From positions 305,844 through 369,843 of the forward strand of contig NZ_SJPW01000006.1 in NCBI RefSeq assembly GCF_007860125.1: a stretch of 64,000 nt of DNA, written 5' to 3'. Numbering within the stretch: the first letter of the stretch is position 1; every line of letters starts with the position of its first letter. This DNA is from Rubripirellula tenax. Lineage in GTDB: Bacteria > Planctomycetota > Planctomycetia > Pirellulales > Pirellulaceae. The notes under the pieces are model-generated. The model searched no databases, was not told where the DNA came from, and saw only the letters and a list, made by a program, of their open reading frames with translations. The translations under genes and the position numbers were made by a program. Positions 25,557 through 34,851 of this stretch are shown one piece after another.

Positions 25557-27647
25557 ATGATGAAACACGTTTCGAGTCACACGTCGGGTATCGTGACTTG
25601 GGTTTTTGGCTTGGCCATGGCGTTTCCAGGTGGGAACACGTTTGCGGCCGATTATTGGGTGTCGTCAGCGGCGGAAATCACCACCGCAATGCAAAACGCT
25701 CAACCCGGCGATGTGCTCGTGATGGCCAACAACGGCAATTGGCACAACCAAGCGATCAACTTCACCGGAAAGAATGGCACCGCGGCAGCAGCAATCACGT
25801 TGCGGGCTGAAACCGCCGGGCAAGTGAAGCTTACCGGCACCTCCAATCTGTCTATCTCTGGAAACTACCTCGTCGTTGATGGATTGAATTTTGAGGGTGG
25901 AACGCCGGCCGACGGTTCGCACGTTATCCGGTTCACCGGTTCCAATGGCGCAGCCAATAACAGCCGTGTGACCAATACTCAGATCAAGAACTATAACGCA
26001 CCATCGGAAACCGACCGAACGTTTTGGGTTTCGCTTTATGGGCAAGGCAATCGTGTCGACCACTCCACGTTTCAAGGTCAAAGTAACTCGGGAGTTACCA
26101 TGGTGGCCTGGCTCACCAGTGGCCAGGCGGCCAACCACCGCATTGACTCTAACTATTTCGCTGATCGCCCAGTCGGCAGCACCAACAACGGATACGAGAC
26201 GATCCGGATCGGCGATAGCGCCACCAGCAATACGAACGCAGGTGTTGTGGTGGAAAACAACCTTTTTCAAAAGGTTGATGGTGAGATCGAGATCATTTCC
26301 AACAAGTCGAACGACAACATCTATCGCTACAACACGATCCGCGAATCGGCAGGAACACTGACACTGCGTCACGGCGACCGAGCGACGGTCGAGGGCAACT
26401 TTATTCTTGGCAACAACAAAGACGGCTCAGGTGGCGTCCGCGTGATCGGTGAAGATCACAAGATTTTTAACAATTACATTTCGAACGTCGACGACCGTGC
26501 CGATGGCGCGATCTCGATCACTGCGGGCGTCCCCAACACACCGCTGAACGGATACAAGCAGGTCAACAACGTCGAAATCAGCAACAACTCGATTGTGAAT
26601 CCGAAAGCTGCGGCGGTCACGTTTGATTGGGGCCTGGGCAGCGGAAGTCAGTCGTTGTTGGCCGAAAACGTTTCGCTCAAAAACAATCTGTTTTATACGA
26701 ATCTGTCATCCCCAACCCCGCTATTCGAAGGTGTTGCGGGTGCAGGCTGGACGTGGCAGAACAACATCGCCTTTGGTGCGTCGCTCGGGTCAAAGCAATC
26801 TGACCAGACCGGCATCATGACCGTCGACCCGCAATTGGTGCAGGGGCCAGACGGTCTGATGCGGCCGACCGCCAGCAGCCCGACGATTGACGCAGGCACG
26901 GCGGTGTCCTTCGCAACCGACATGGATGGCCAGGCCCGCATTGGCGTGGCCGATATTGGCGCCGATGAATACTCCATCGCGCAGATCGTGCGTATGCCGT
27001 TGACCGCTGCCGACGTTGGCACACTTTGGAACACGGTGATCGTCCGACCAACCGGTTCTTACTTTGCGGTTCAGGCCGAAGATTTCAGTGTTGTGACGGA
27101 CCCCAATGGCGACGGTCGCGTTTGGACAACGGTGGCCGACGATTCTGCGCTGGGAGGTTTCGCGATCGAAGCTCCGTCGGGCGGACGCACCGATCTGGCA
27201 ACGAGTCCTCATGACACGCTTGCCGTGTACACCCTTTCGTTTGCCGAAGCCGAGACATACACCGCTTATTACCGAGCGCGCGGATTCAACGGCTCATCCG
27301 ATTCTCTGTTTGCGCCGGATGACTTCAACACCGACCCGACACTTAGTGAGTCCACAACGAACAACGGCCAGTTCCGCTGGGAGATCGGCGGCACCTTTGA
27401 AATCACAGCTTCAAACGTGGGGATGCCACTGGAATTCAGAATGGGTCGGCGCGAAGGCCTAACCCAGCTGGACGCCATCGTGTTCCATGTCGACTCGGCG
27501 CTGACCGGCGCACAACTGGACGCCTTGTTCACAACGGCGGTGCCCGAGCCTAGCGCGTGTGTCGTACTGTTTGCGGGACTGGCTTGGGCCATTCAAACCC
27601 GTCGACGTCGAGCCAATGACTCCGCCGCCCAGCAAAGCCCGCGTTGA
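25557..27647 (+). CDS. PL6-family polysaccharide lyase with PEP-CTERM tail
   Basis: This 696-residue protein has a signal peptide (residues about 1-31) and a parallel beta-helix of family 6 polysaccharide lyases (alginate lyase and chondroitinase B). The key block is NNGYETIRIG (about 210-219), then GEIEIISNKSND with Glu 243, Glu 245 and Lys 250, then LTLRHG with Arg 271. In chondroitinase B, as I recall it, the calcium ligands and catalytic pair carry the same residue types, and several the same numbers. A second module follows (about 480-650, carbohydrate-binding-like, FAVQAEDFSVVTD). A PEP-CTERM ends the protein (VPEPSACVVLFAGL...RRRR). It likely beta-eliminates alginate or a glycosaminoglycan at the cell surface. 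Confidence 0.9.
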   Translation: MMKHVSSHTSGIVTWVFGLAMAFPGGNTFAADYWVSSAAEITTAMQNAQPGDVLVMANNGNWHNQAINFTGKNGTAAAAITLRAETAGQVKLTGTSNLSISGNYLVVDGLNFEGGTPADGSHVIRFTGSNGAANNSRVTNTQIKNYNAPSETDRTFWVSLYGQGNRVDHSTFQGQSNSGVTMVAWLTSGQAANHRIDSNYFADRPVGSTNNGYETIRIGDSATSNTNAGVVVENNLFQKVDGEIEIISNKSNDNIYRYNTIRESAGTLTLRHGDRATVEGNFILGNNKDGSGGVRVIGEDHKIFNNYISNVDDRADGAISITAGVPNTPLNGYKQVNNVEISNNSIVNPKAAAVTFDWGLGSGSQSLLAENVSLKNNLFYTNLSSPTPLFEGVAGAGWTWQNNIAFGASLGSKQSDQTGIMTVDPQLVQGPDGLMRPTASSPTIDAGTAVSFATDMDGQARIGVADIGADEYSIAQIVRMPLTAADVGTLWNTVIVRPTGSYFAVQAEDFSVVTDPNGDGRVWTTVADDSALGGFAIEAPSGGRTDLATSPHDTLAVYTLSFAEAETYTAYYRARGFNGSSDSLFAPDDFNTDPTLSESTTNNGQFRWEIGGTFEITASNVGMPLEFRMGRREGLTQLDAIVFHVDSALTGAQLDALFTTAVPEPSACVVLFAGLAWAIQTRRRRANDSAAQQSPR

Positions 27648-27730
27648 TCATTGAGCGATTCAAGTGACTGCAAACTGAAAACGCAGTCGCAAAACCGCAG
27701 GCCAGTAGAGAAAATCCAAAGGCACGAAAA

Positions 27731-27781
27731 AAGCCGATTGGAAAGATCCCCGTCGATAAAGGAGATCTTTTCAATCGGCTT
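27731..27781. terminator. Bidirectional hairpin terminator
   Basis: An 18-bp stem (27731-27748 with 27764-27781, one G-T wobble) encloses a 15-nt loop. On the minus strand it is followed by a T run (A run at 27727-27732) and lies just past the 3' end of the tRNA-Lys gene, so it ends that transcript. It may also stop reading from the lyase gene on the plus strand. Confidence 0.85.
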
Positions 27782-27800
27782 TGGCTGACTTGCTACTCAG

Positions 27801-27873
27801 TGCCCCCACTAGGACTCGAACCTAGGACCCAGTGATTAAGAGTCACTTGCTCTACCGACTGAGCTATAGGGGC
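27801..27873 (-). tRNA. tRNA-Lys (anticodon CTT)
   Basis: The minus strand folds into a full cloverleaf of 73 nt. The acceptor stem GCCCCTA pairs with TGGGGGC, with one G-T. The D arm has AGCTCAGTCGGTAGAGC. The anticodon stem GTGA/TCAC has loop CTCTTAA, giving anticodon CTT, which reads AAG (Lys). The T arm has GGTTCGAGTCC. The discriminator base is A and no CCA is encoded. A strong terminator lies 20 nt beyond its 3' end. Confidence 0.97.
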
Positions 27874-27950
27874 GGTGGACAGGACTTTTCCTGTCCTGCG
27901 AGTTGGGATTTTAACAACTTCTCTCGACACGGCAACGTGGGTTCACGACT

Positions 27951-29849
27951 TTATTCGGCTGCTTTCAGTGTGAACGATCCGAGGTGCATTCCCGAAGGTT
28001 CGTCGTACGCGAATGTGCCGCTGGGAGCGAAGTATTTCTCGAATTTCTCGAACGGCGGGAGTTCGTTCTTTTGCAACAGGCTGGCCAATTTTGCCGCCAT
28101 CGGGTTCTTCTCGCCCTGCTTCTGCAAAAATCGACGCGTATCGGGTGCCTTGGCCAGTTCGTAAAACTGGCGGATGTATTCGGAACTTCGTAGGAACGAC
28201 ACCATGAACGGGTTTTCGCCGTCCAGCTTGCCGCCCAACTCGCTCGACACAAGTTCATACTCGGGAACGCTGATCAATCGCGGTAACGATCCGAAAGACG
28301 CCATCGAGACTCTTTCCACAAACTCACGTCCGTCGCTGATCAACAGCCAGTTCCCCAGCACGGTGAAGCACGGCTCGGGCTTTCGCAGTCCCTCGGGCAT
28401 GTTTCGACCGCCACCCGACTTGGGAAGGTAGATCACGTTGCCGGCGACCGTGGCAACCTCGATTTTTCCCGGCGATCGTTCTCGCATCTTGGCGATCGTC
28501 GCTTTCGCTTTCGTCGGATCTTTCAGCTCGAAGCCATGCAATTGCACTTGGCTGTTCAGTTTGATCGGCGGTTGGATCCAACGACACGTCACGTAACGAC
28601 CCGTCAACTGGTCAACGACTTCTTCCTGGACATCGATACCCATTCGAGTCTTCGCAGGGTCTTCGATGAAACGCTTCAGCGGTTCCGGGCCCTGGAATTT
28701 CTCCAACACCTTGCCAAAGTTCTCGTACGTTGTTGCAAAGTCCCAGTGGATCGATGTGTAACTGGTCACGTCCGATGGAACGAAATCCGGTGGTGTTGTT
28801 TCGCCGGTCTGTGGTCGCAACACGCCGAAGAAGCCGTCGCGTGGAGGATCGATCAAAATGTGCAAATGGCTGATCTCTTCAAAGTCTTCGCCTCCGCGAA
28901 AAGAGCTTCCGCCGATTCCACGAATTTTTGCGATCCCAAGTTCTTCGACGAGCGGCCAAACCAACGCGGCGGCGCCGCCCCGTTTGACCAAACGTTCGAC
29001 CACGTGATACGGGTCGACAAAGAAGGTGATTTGTGGCCGCGTATCTTCTGCGCCGATCGATCGCGACATGACGGATGTAAAGTCGGCGCGTTCCGCCAAC
29101 GTGGGTTCGTCGCTCTTGTCGATCCATTGATCGAGCGCCTTCGATGCAGTCGCATGACCGATTCCCATCACCAGCGTTTCATCGCGGACGAAGTACTCGA
29201 TCTCGGGTCGCCCCATTCGCGGCGGCAACAAACGGACCAACGTGGTCGAGTCGATCGACGATGTGCGGCGGACGTAGCCTGATTCTGTGATTTTGGATTC
29301 GACACGATCGACGATTTGCATCAGGTCTTCGATGTTCTCGCCCGCTTCGATGACCACTATCCCAGCGAAAGAGTTTTGTTGCCTTCGTTTTTGCGCGATG
29401 CGACGGCGGATCGCGTCGGGCGACTCGTCTCCGGCGTCGGCCTCTGCTTGCTCAAGCTGTTCCTCCGACAGGTTCCCAGGCATTGCCGCGATGGCGACTT
29501 GCCCGGTCGGAATCGCCAAGACTTGGTCGAGCGTCAAGCCGAGCTGGTCGCCGACCATTTGAAACAGTTCGGCAAGTGACTGATAAACGTCGCTAACGAA
29601 CGGGCGAAGCGCCGGATCGTTGAACATCTTTCCCATCGCCGAATTGGCCGCATCAACACGCAGATCGCTGGCGTTGTCCAGCCGGATATAGGCGAGAGTG
29701 TCTTGCGGGAGCAATCGTGGCGCGCCGGGCGTCGTGGAAACGGGCTCTGCTTGCGACCTTGATTCTTGGGCCTGGGCAGCCGGATGCGGCAATGCCAACG
29801 CGGTCCCGATGGCCAGGGCGGTGAAGGCGAGACAGCGGCGAAAGCACAT
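27951..29849 (-). CDS. Secreted DUF3352-like protein
   Basis: The ATG at 29849 gives 632 residues with a signal peptide (CFRRCLAFTALAIGTALA...AQA). The frame extends upstream to 30116, but that part is basic and not signal-like. The protein follows the planctomycete DUF3352-like pattern: LLPQDTLAYIRLDNASDLR, then GLTLDQVLAIPTGQVAIAAM, IVVIEAGENIEDLMQIVDRVE, then long alternating strand-helix units (RPQITFFVDPYHVVERLVKRGGAAALVWPLVEELGI; PCFTVLGNWLLISDGREFVERV). Such proteins have repeats like those seen in secreted proteins of unknown role. The gene is convergent with the tRNA-side terminator region and divergent from the BON-like gene. Confidence 0.8.
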   Translation of the reverse strand: MCFRRCLAFTALAIGTALALPHPAAQAQESRSQAEPVSTTPGAPRLLPQDTLAYIRLDNASDLRVDAANSAMGKMFNDPALRPFVSDVYQSLAELFQMVGDQLGLTLDQVLAIPTGQVAIAAMPGNLSEEQLEQAEADAGDESPDAIRRRIAQKRRQQNSFAGIVVIEAGENIEDLMQIVDRVESKITESGYVRRTSSIDSTTLVRLLPPRMGRPEIEYFVRDETLVMGIGHATASKALDQWIDKSDEPTLAERADFTSVMSRSIGAEDTRPQITFFVDPYHVVERLVKRGGAAALVWPLVEELGIAKIRGIGGSSFRGGEDFEEISHLHILIDPPRDGFFGVLRPQTGETTPPDFVPSDVTSYTSIHWDFATTYENFGKVLEKFQGPEPLKRFIEDPAKTRMGIDVQEEVVDQLTGRYVTCRWIQPPIKLNSQVQLHGFELKDPTKAKATIAKMRERSPGKIEVATVAGNVIYLPKSGGGRNMPEGLRKPEPCFTVLGNWLLISDGREFVERVSMASFGSLPRLISVPEYELVSSELGGKLDGENPFMVSFLRSSEYIRQFYELAKAPDTRRFLQKQGEKNPMAAKLASLLQKNELPPFEKFEKYFAPSGTFAYDEPSGMHLGSFTLKAAE

Positions 29850-30084
29850 GGGGAAATTTCCAAAGTAGCATCGTTGGCGACGGAACCGTATCCCGACATA
29901 GATTAGCCGAAGGCGACGGATCTTTGTGCTATTCGATACAATTGGATCCAGATTGGCATCGAGACAGGAAAAACATTGTCGTTTCCCATCCGATCGCACA
30001 GATCGCCGAAACCGGTTGTGATCGGCGCGGTTAAAGTACACCGTACTGGACCGCTTACAACGCCCGCTCGGAGTTTTCACGCAG

Positions 30085-30714
30085 ATGTCGATCAAAGCAC
30101 CCTTTTCCGCTGTCACTGCCTTGATCGTATTCGCATTTGTTGGGGGCGACGGTGGTCACGTTCACGCCCAGCAGAACACGGGAACCAACACGGGCACCGC
30201 AACGGGAACCAATACTGGCGCAGCGACGCCGGGGGCAATTGGTACGCTTGATGTGGATACCGCGTTCTCAGCCGTCGAGCGAGGTGCCGAAGTCGGGGCG
30301 ACAGGACAGACGGGCGCCGGATTCAGTTCGCTCAGCGTTGCAACACCGGTTGGTGCCGGCGGCGGCGGTGGTGGCTTTGGCGGATTTGGAGGGCTCGGCG
30401 GATTCGGCGGCCTGTTTGGCGGCAACAATAACGCCAACTCTCAATCCACCACGCCGATCATTCGCACTCGATTGCGATCGGCCGTTGAAGTCAATCGGGT
30501 TGCCAGCCAGTCCGTGCAACGGAACGTCAACAACCGATTGCAGGCCGCGCCCAGCCGCGCGGGTGTCCGAGGCGTCGGCGTGACATTCGACGGCGGAACA
30601 GCGATCGTGACGGGCACTGTTCGCAGCGAACGCGATCGACGCATGAGCGAGTTGCTGTTGCGTTTGGAACCAGGCGTTCGACGCGTCGATAACCGCGTTG
30701 TCGTCCAGCCTTAG
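30085..30714 (+). CDS. Secreted BON-like domain protein with Gly-rich linker
   Basis: This 209-residue protein has a signal peptide (MSIKAPFSAVTALIVFAFVGG). It has a Thr/Gly/Asn-rich region with GTNTG repeats, a Gly-rich low-complexity linker (GGGGGGFGGFGGLGGFGGLF, about 93-112) and a C-terminal BON-like domain (about 130-209: INRVASQ, VGVTFDGGTAIVTGTVRSERD, LLRLEPGVRRVDNRVVV). BON domains bind membranes or peptidoglycan-associated structures. The gene lies between a DUF3352-like gene and a polysaccharide export gene and is transcribed towards the latter. Confidence 0.85.
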   Translation: MSIKAPFSAVTALIVFAFVGGDGGHVHAQQNTGTNTGTATGTNTGAATPGAIGTLDVDTAFSAVERGAEVGATGQTGAGFSSLSVATPVGAGGGGGGFGGFGGLGGFGGLFGGNNNANSQSTTPIIRTRLRSAVEVNRVASQSVQRNVNNRLQAAPSRAGVRGVGVTFDGGTAIVTGTVRSERDRRMSELLLRLEPGVRRVDNRVVVQP

Positions 30715-30828
30715 GACCCCAGCACCGATTCCATTGCAGGGAGTTGCCGTCGGCAGATTCCGTCGCGTCCAAGGAACCGAACTGTGGCGAGTCCGGTTAC
30801 GCGTGCAACGCCACCTTCTTGATCTCGT

Positions 30829-32094
30829 CTACAGGTCGGTCAGGCTGGTGTATTGGACGGGGAAGATTCGATAGAGCCCGTCCGTAAATACTTGCTGAAC
30901 GAAGTTGTTGAAACGCGTGATCGGCTTGTCTGGCACGATGATCACGTCTCCGTCACGCAACCAAATTTCGTCAGCTGGCGATGGGCGTTTCCCCAAGACC
31001 GCGCCCTGAAGATCGAGAACCGTCGAAATCAATCGCCAGTCTTCGGCGCGACGGAAAATCACGACCTGGCGTAAGTTTCCACCTGGCTGGTGCCCACCCG
31101 CCGATGCGATAGCGCCAAGGATCGTCGTTGGTGCTTCCAGTTGAACTCGCCCGGGCAAGTTCACTTGTCCTAACACGTGGACGAAGTGCGGCGCTTGCTC
31201 GGTCAGGATCGGCTCGGTATCGATTCCGACAACGATCTCGCCGTATCGCAAGTTGATTTCGCGTTTCAGCTGATTCAACGAAAATCCTTGCACGCATACT
31301 TCGCCGATTCCCGGCAGCCGGATCTTTCCGTCCGGCATTACCTGGACAGTGATGGCTTGTTGATTGAATCCGCTTTGTCCGCCCACCGCGTTGCGGATGT
31401 CTTCGGCAAGTGTGTTGGTCTTCACGGGCGTCACGTCGATAGCCGGTTGTTTGATGAACTTCGAATATTCCTCTTCAAGGATTTCGCGAAGCTGTGATAC
31501 CGTAAGACCTGCCGCGTGGACCTGTCCCAGCATGCGAACGGTGATCGTACCGTCGGGTTGAACCAGCAATCCGTTTTCAAGAGTACCGCGTGTCAGGTCC
31601 TCGTCCGTGCCAGATTCGATCAGCACTTCATCGCCGGGTGTCAGCCGATACTCGCCGACCTTTTGCCGTCTTGTGATCAGATACAGCACCTGGATATTGT
31701 CGCCGGGTCGCAATCGATATTCACCCAGATGGGCGAACCGCGAAGGACCGGCGTAACCACCGGGACCATAGGAATCGAACGGCATCGGACGGATGTCGCG
31801 CCAGCGCGCTTCGGCCCCACAATTTCCCTGGCAATCGACGCCGATCATGCACTTTTGGCATCCGCCAACGCACGGGTATCCGCCCGGTGTGTTCTGGCAT
31901 CCGCAAGACTGTGCGACGGGATCCTGACCCAGTTCCATGATCCGAGCGTCCGCGCGGTCCAACACTGATTCAGCAATCTGCTGTGCACCGACAACATGCG
32001 GAAACGCAAGCGACGTGCTGATGGCGATGACGCAAGCAACAAGAGCAAGTGAATCTCGCATGTACCGTCGTTGTGATTGTTGTGAAACGTTCAT
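30829..32094 (-). CDS. Polysaccharide biosynthesis/export (Wza-like) protein with Cys-rich N-terminus
   Basis: The ATG at 32094 gives 421 residues. A signal peptide follows (MRDSLALVACVIAISTSLAF...GAQQ); a start at 32061 is also possible. A Cys-rich stretch (SCGCQNTPGGYPCVGGCQKC plus two more, seven Cys in about 30 residues) precedes the Poly_export domain (FRLRPGDNIQVLYL; EYRLTPGDEVLIES; DGTITVRMLGQVHAAGLTVSQLREIL). Two SLBB-like repeats follow (GKIRLPGIGEVCVQGFSLNQLKREI; HFVHVLGQVNLPGRVQLEAPTTILGAIASAGG). It would form the outer-membrane part of an exopolysaccharide exporter. No glycosyltransferase or Wzc gene is adjacent. Confidence 0.9.
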   Translation of the reverse strand: MNVSQQSQRRYMRDSLALVACVIAISTSLAFPHVVGAQQIAESVLDRADARIMELGQDPVAQSCGCQNTPGGYPCVGGCQKCMIGVDCQGNCGAEARWRDIRPMPFDSYGPGGYAGPSRFAHLGEYRLRPGDNIQVLYLITRRQKVGEYRLTPGDEVLIESGTDEDLTRGTLENGLLVQPDGTITVRMLGQVHAAGLTVSQLREILEEEYSKFIKQPAIDVTPVKTNTLAEDIRNAVGGQSGFNQQAITVQVMPDGKIRLPGIGEVCVQGFSLNQLKREINLRYGEIVVGIDTEPILTEQAPHFVHVLGQVNLPGRVQLEAPTTILGAIASAGGHQPGGNLRQVVIFRRAEDWRLISTVLDLQGAVLGKRPSPADEIWLRDGDVIIVPDKPITRFNNFVQQVFTDGLYRIFPVQYTSLTDL

Positions 32095-32151
32095 CTGCAA
32101 ATACCGAATCCGAGATTGAGTTTTCGGCCGCAAGGGTGGCCGTCGAACAAG

Positions 32152-32218
32152 CGTGGGATAGGCTTCCAGCCTGTCAATTTGGGCTGTTCTCTATGACAGG
32201 CTGGAAGCCTATCCCACG
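32152..32218. repeat. Perfect inverted repeat, 25-bp arms
   Basis: The arms 32152-32176 and 32194-32218 are perfect complements of 25 nt (core GGATAGGCTTCCAGCCTGTC) with a 17-nt loop. It lies between two convergent or tandem genes and may act as a terminator, but its length suggests a dispersed palindromic repeat family. Confidence 0.85.
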
Positions 32219-32227
32219 TTTTTATGG

Positions 32228-33520
32228 TTACCAAGGATTCTTGAACACGCCCAAGAATCGTCGGATGATGCTGGGTTTCTTTGCGGGATCGATGTCGTTG
32301 GCGTCTACCATCGACGGCTCGGGTGCAAACGGCTGTATCGTGTCGGGCGTTTCGCCCGTACGATTGACTTTCGCGCTGGCCAACTTTCCGGGGACCATGC
32401 GAGTGTTAGCCGGTCGCGGCATGACGGGTTTCGATACGGATGCAAATTCGGTGGGCGACAATTCGACGACTTCGGGAATCTTGATCTGACCAGAGCTAGC
32501 GTCAGCGGCGGAATCAAGTTTTGCGATCCATTGGTTTGCGGCTGCCGCGTCGCCCGTCGATCGCATGACCGCGACCAAGGCTTGTGCCGTTGGCGGGTCA
32601 TACTCGAACGACAAAGAGTGTTCGAGCGCCCAGCGTGCTTCATCGTTCAAGCCGATGTCCGCCAAGTGCATGCCCAGTCGCGAAGCGAGGCTCGGGTTGT
32701 TGGGTTGTCCCTGCAACGCGGCGCGACGCAAACACAAAGCCGTACCGCTGGGGATCGTTTTTGAATCGGCACGCTCTAAGTAGATCGCCGCTAACAGATC
32801 CATTGCCTGGGCGGCATCGGTGCTGGCCTTTGCCACGACCGCCAGGTTGGTCCGAGCGAAATCGAGATACTGGTCTGTCGCTTCGTTTGCTTTGAGTGTC
32901 TGAGTCGAATCAAGACGGATCAATCCGCTGCTGTGGCCGCGGGCGATGCGTCGGATGGCGGCGTCATCCACGGGGCCGTAGGATCCGGCAAAGTCGCGTG
33001 CTTCGATGATGGCTTGTTTCGCCATCGTGAAATGTTTCGCGGCGGTGGGCGTTGACCCCGCTATTGCGTAACCGTGTTCTTGGGTCGATAAGTCGACCGC
33101 TGCGGAGGCGTGGCGGATGGCTTCCCACGCGGACGTTTCGGCGGACATCCAAGCGTGCGAATTGTATTCTGCGGTTGCTTGGGCGATCATCCGACGTGCG
33201 GCTTCGCTGGACGCATTCGATGTCGTCGATCGCAACCAACGTGTCGGAACCGCCATCGCGTCGTCCGCTTGCGACTGCGCCGCGGGCAGGCGTTGGTGAC
33301 GCGCGTCGGTATTGGAGGATGCGTTTCGAACGCCGGTGTTTATTGGCGGCGTAGTCATCGGCGACGCTGATTGCGACGACGCAGATTCCGTTAGTACCGA
33401 GGGCAGTCGCGTCGGTTTGGACAAGTCGCGATCCGCCGCAATGGCCGGCAGTCCGATCCCGGCCAAGAGTACCGAAGTGATCAGGCGGCGATGTGAATGG
33501 TTTCTCTGTTTGGTCTTCAT
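32228..33520 (-). CDS. Secreted tetratricopeptide-like protein
   Basis: The ATG at 33520 gives 430 residues with a signal peptide (residues about 1-27, ending AIAA). A Ser/Thr-rich linker follows, then helical TPR-like repeats (EAARRMIAQATAEYNSHAWMSAETSAWEAIRHA; ALCLRRAALQGQPNNPSLASRLGMHLADIGLNDEARWALEHSLSFE; AQALVAVMRSTGDAAAANQWIAKL). The tail is Pro-rich and basic. It probably mediates protein contact in the periplasm or at the surface. It is transcribed in the same direction as the polysaccharide export gene and sits about 130 bp upstream of it, with the palindrome between. Confidence 0.82.
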   Translation of the reverse strand: MKTKQRNHSHRRLITSVLLAGIGLPAIAADRDLSKPTRLPSVLTESASSQSASPMTTPPINTGVRNASSNTDARHQRLPAAQSQADDAMAVPTRWLRSTTSNASSEAARRMIAQATAEYNSHAWMSAETSAWEAIRHASAAVDLSTQEHGYAIAGSTPTAAKHFTMAKQAIIEARDFAGSYGPVDDAAIRRIARGHSSGLIRLDSTQTLKANEATDQYLDFARTNLAVVAKASTDAAQAMDLLAAIYLERADSKTIPSGTALCLRRAALQGQPNNPSLASRLGMHLADIGLNDEARWALEHSLSFEYDPPTAQALVAVMRSTGDAAAANQWIAKLDSAADASSGQIKIPEVVELSPTEFASVSKPVMPRPANTRMVPGKLASAKVNRTGETPDTIQPFAPEPSMVDANDIDPAKKPSIIRRFLGVFKNPW

Positions 33521-33690
33521 ATTTCCGATCCCAAGTGAAGGGGGCAAGACGCGCCATGCCCACATCCCTTACAGATCGGATCGTCAGATCAAGGATCACT
33601 GCCAAACTTAACCGCGATCATCGTTGCATCCATACCGCGACGAACAATTCCGCAGAATCGTCAAAGTCAACGGTGCTCGGGCGTTCAGTT

Positions 33691-34851
33691 TCACGCCGGT
33701 GAAGGACGGCCGAAGAAATATCCCTGTGCCAATTCGAATCCGACTTCTTTGCAGACTTCGGCTTCTTCCGCCGTTTCAATGCCTTCGGCCAATGCCACGA
33801 TATCGAGTTCGCGGACCATTTTCACCAACGTTTCTAGCATCCGACGTCGTTGCTCGTTCGCTTTGTCGATTTCGCGGATCAGCGAGATGTCGAACTTAAC
33901 AAAATCTGGACGTGCTTCGATCAATTCAGCCAACCGAGCCTGGCCAGAACCGAAGTCGTCGTAGGCCAAACGTATGTTCAAATCCTGCATGGCCGAGTGC
34001 AATGATTTCATCAATGCGGGGTTCGTGACGGACGACTCGTGAATTTCTAGCACCAAATCGGTGCCGCCGGTCATGTCGCGAACTTTGACCAGTGAATCGA
34101 TCAATTCACTGCCATCTTCCATTTCGCGTGGGTGCGTATTGACGAACAATGTCGGTCGCTCGGGCAGATCGCGGCCGACGCGGATTCCTTCCCAACGCAA
34201 CAATTGGCTCAGTTCGACTTCGAGATTCAATTGTTCGGCAGCTTGAAACATTGCGCCGACCGATTCCAATCCGAACACGCTACCGCGGCCCAGAATCTCG
34301 AATCCGATCGCCTTGTCGTTCGACATTTCAACGATCGCTTGGAAGTGCGGTTTGACCAAACGCTCGCTCATCAGTCGATCGAATTGGACCAAGGCCAGTG
34401 CTTGGTCACAAACGTTTTCTGCGTAGGTACCGTTGGACATGCCCGTCGGCGATTGACGACGGACGCGGAAAGGTGCTTCGGCAAAGTGGATCAGGTCTTC
34501 TTCGCTGATCGCGATAGGCGTTTCCGGATCGATTCGGTTTCCGTTGACGTACGTGCCGTTCGTGCTGCCGAGGTCTTTCAGGTGCAAAACGCCCTTTTCG
34601 ACCCACAACGAAGCGTGATTCCCGCTAACGGTACGGAACTGCAACTTCAGGGAGACGCCCGTTTTACGACCAACAATGTACGGATTTCCGTCGACGGGAA
34701 TGTGCAAGACGCCTTCCCCGGGCTGGGTGGGGCCCGATAAGAACCACACGTCTTCCGAGAAAATCGTGCTGCGTCGAAGTCGTTCGAGGGTTGCGAGGTC
34801 GACCGAAGGCATGGAATCGAATCCGAGAAAGCAAATGTGTGAGGATGCCAA
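33691..34851 (-). CDS. FHA-EAL fusion protein (probable c-di-GMP phosphodiesterase)
   Basis: This 386-residue protein has an FHA domain at about 40-130. Its phosphothreonine-binding residues appear intact: GRK (61-63), SGNH (76-79) and STNGT (96-100). An EAL domain lies at about 155-385: FEILGRG (EIL in place of EAL, Glu 185 kept), FVNTHPREM (metal Asn), LVLEIHES (Glu), AYDDFGSG (Asp pair), DFVKFDISLI (Lys), ALAEGIET (Glu) and QGYFFGRP. The set is complete enough for an active c-di-GMP hydrolase. It diverges from the AAA and kinase-tubulin operon, so its FHA may read phosphothreonines made by that kinase. It has no signal peptide and is probably cytoplasmic. Confidence 0.92.
   Translation of the reverse strand: MASSHICFLGFDSMPSVDLATLERLRRSTIFSEDVWFLSGPTQPGEGVLHIPVDGNPYIVGRKTGVSLKLQFRTVSGNHASLWVEKGVLHLKDLGSTNGTYVNGNRIDPETPIAISEEDLIHFAEAPFRVRRQSPTGMSNGTYAENVCDQALALVQFDRLMSERLVKPHFQAIVEMSNDKAIGFEILGRGSVFGLESVGAMFQAAEQLNLEVELSQLLRWEGIRVGRDLPERPTLFVNTHPREMEDGSELIDSLVKVRDMTGGTDLVLEIHESSVTNPALMKSLHSAMQDLNIRLAYDDFGSGQARLAELIEARPDFVKFDISLIREIDKANEQRRRMLETLVKMVRELDIVALAEGIETAEEAEVCKEVGFELAQGYFFGRPSPA

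Noticed and set aside
27951-30116. Upstream start at 30116 for the DUF3352-like gene
   Set aside because: The added 89 residues are basic and not signal-like, while the ATG at 29849 gives a normal signal peptide and leaves room for a divergent promoter.
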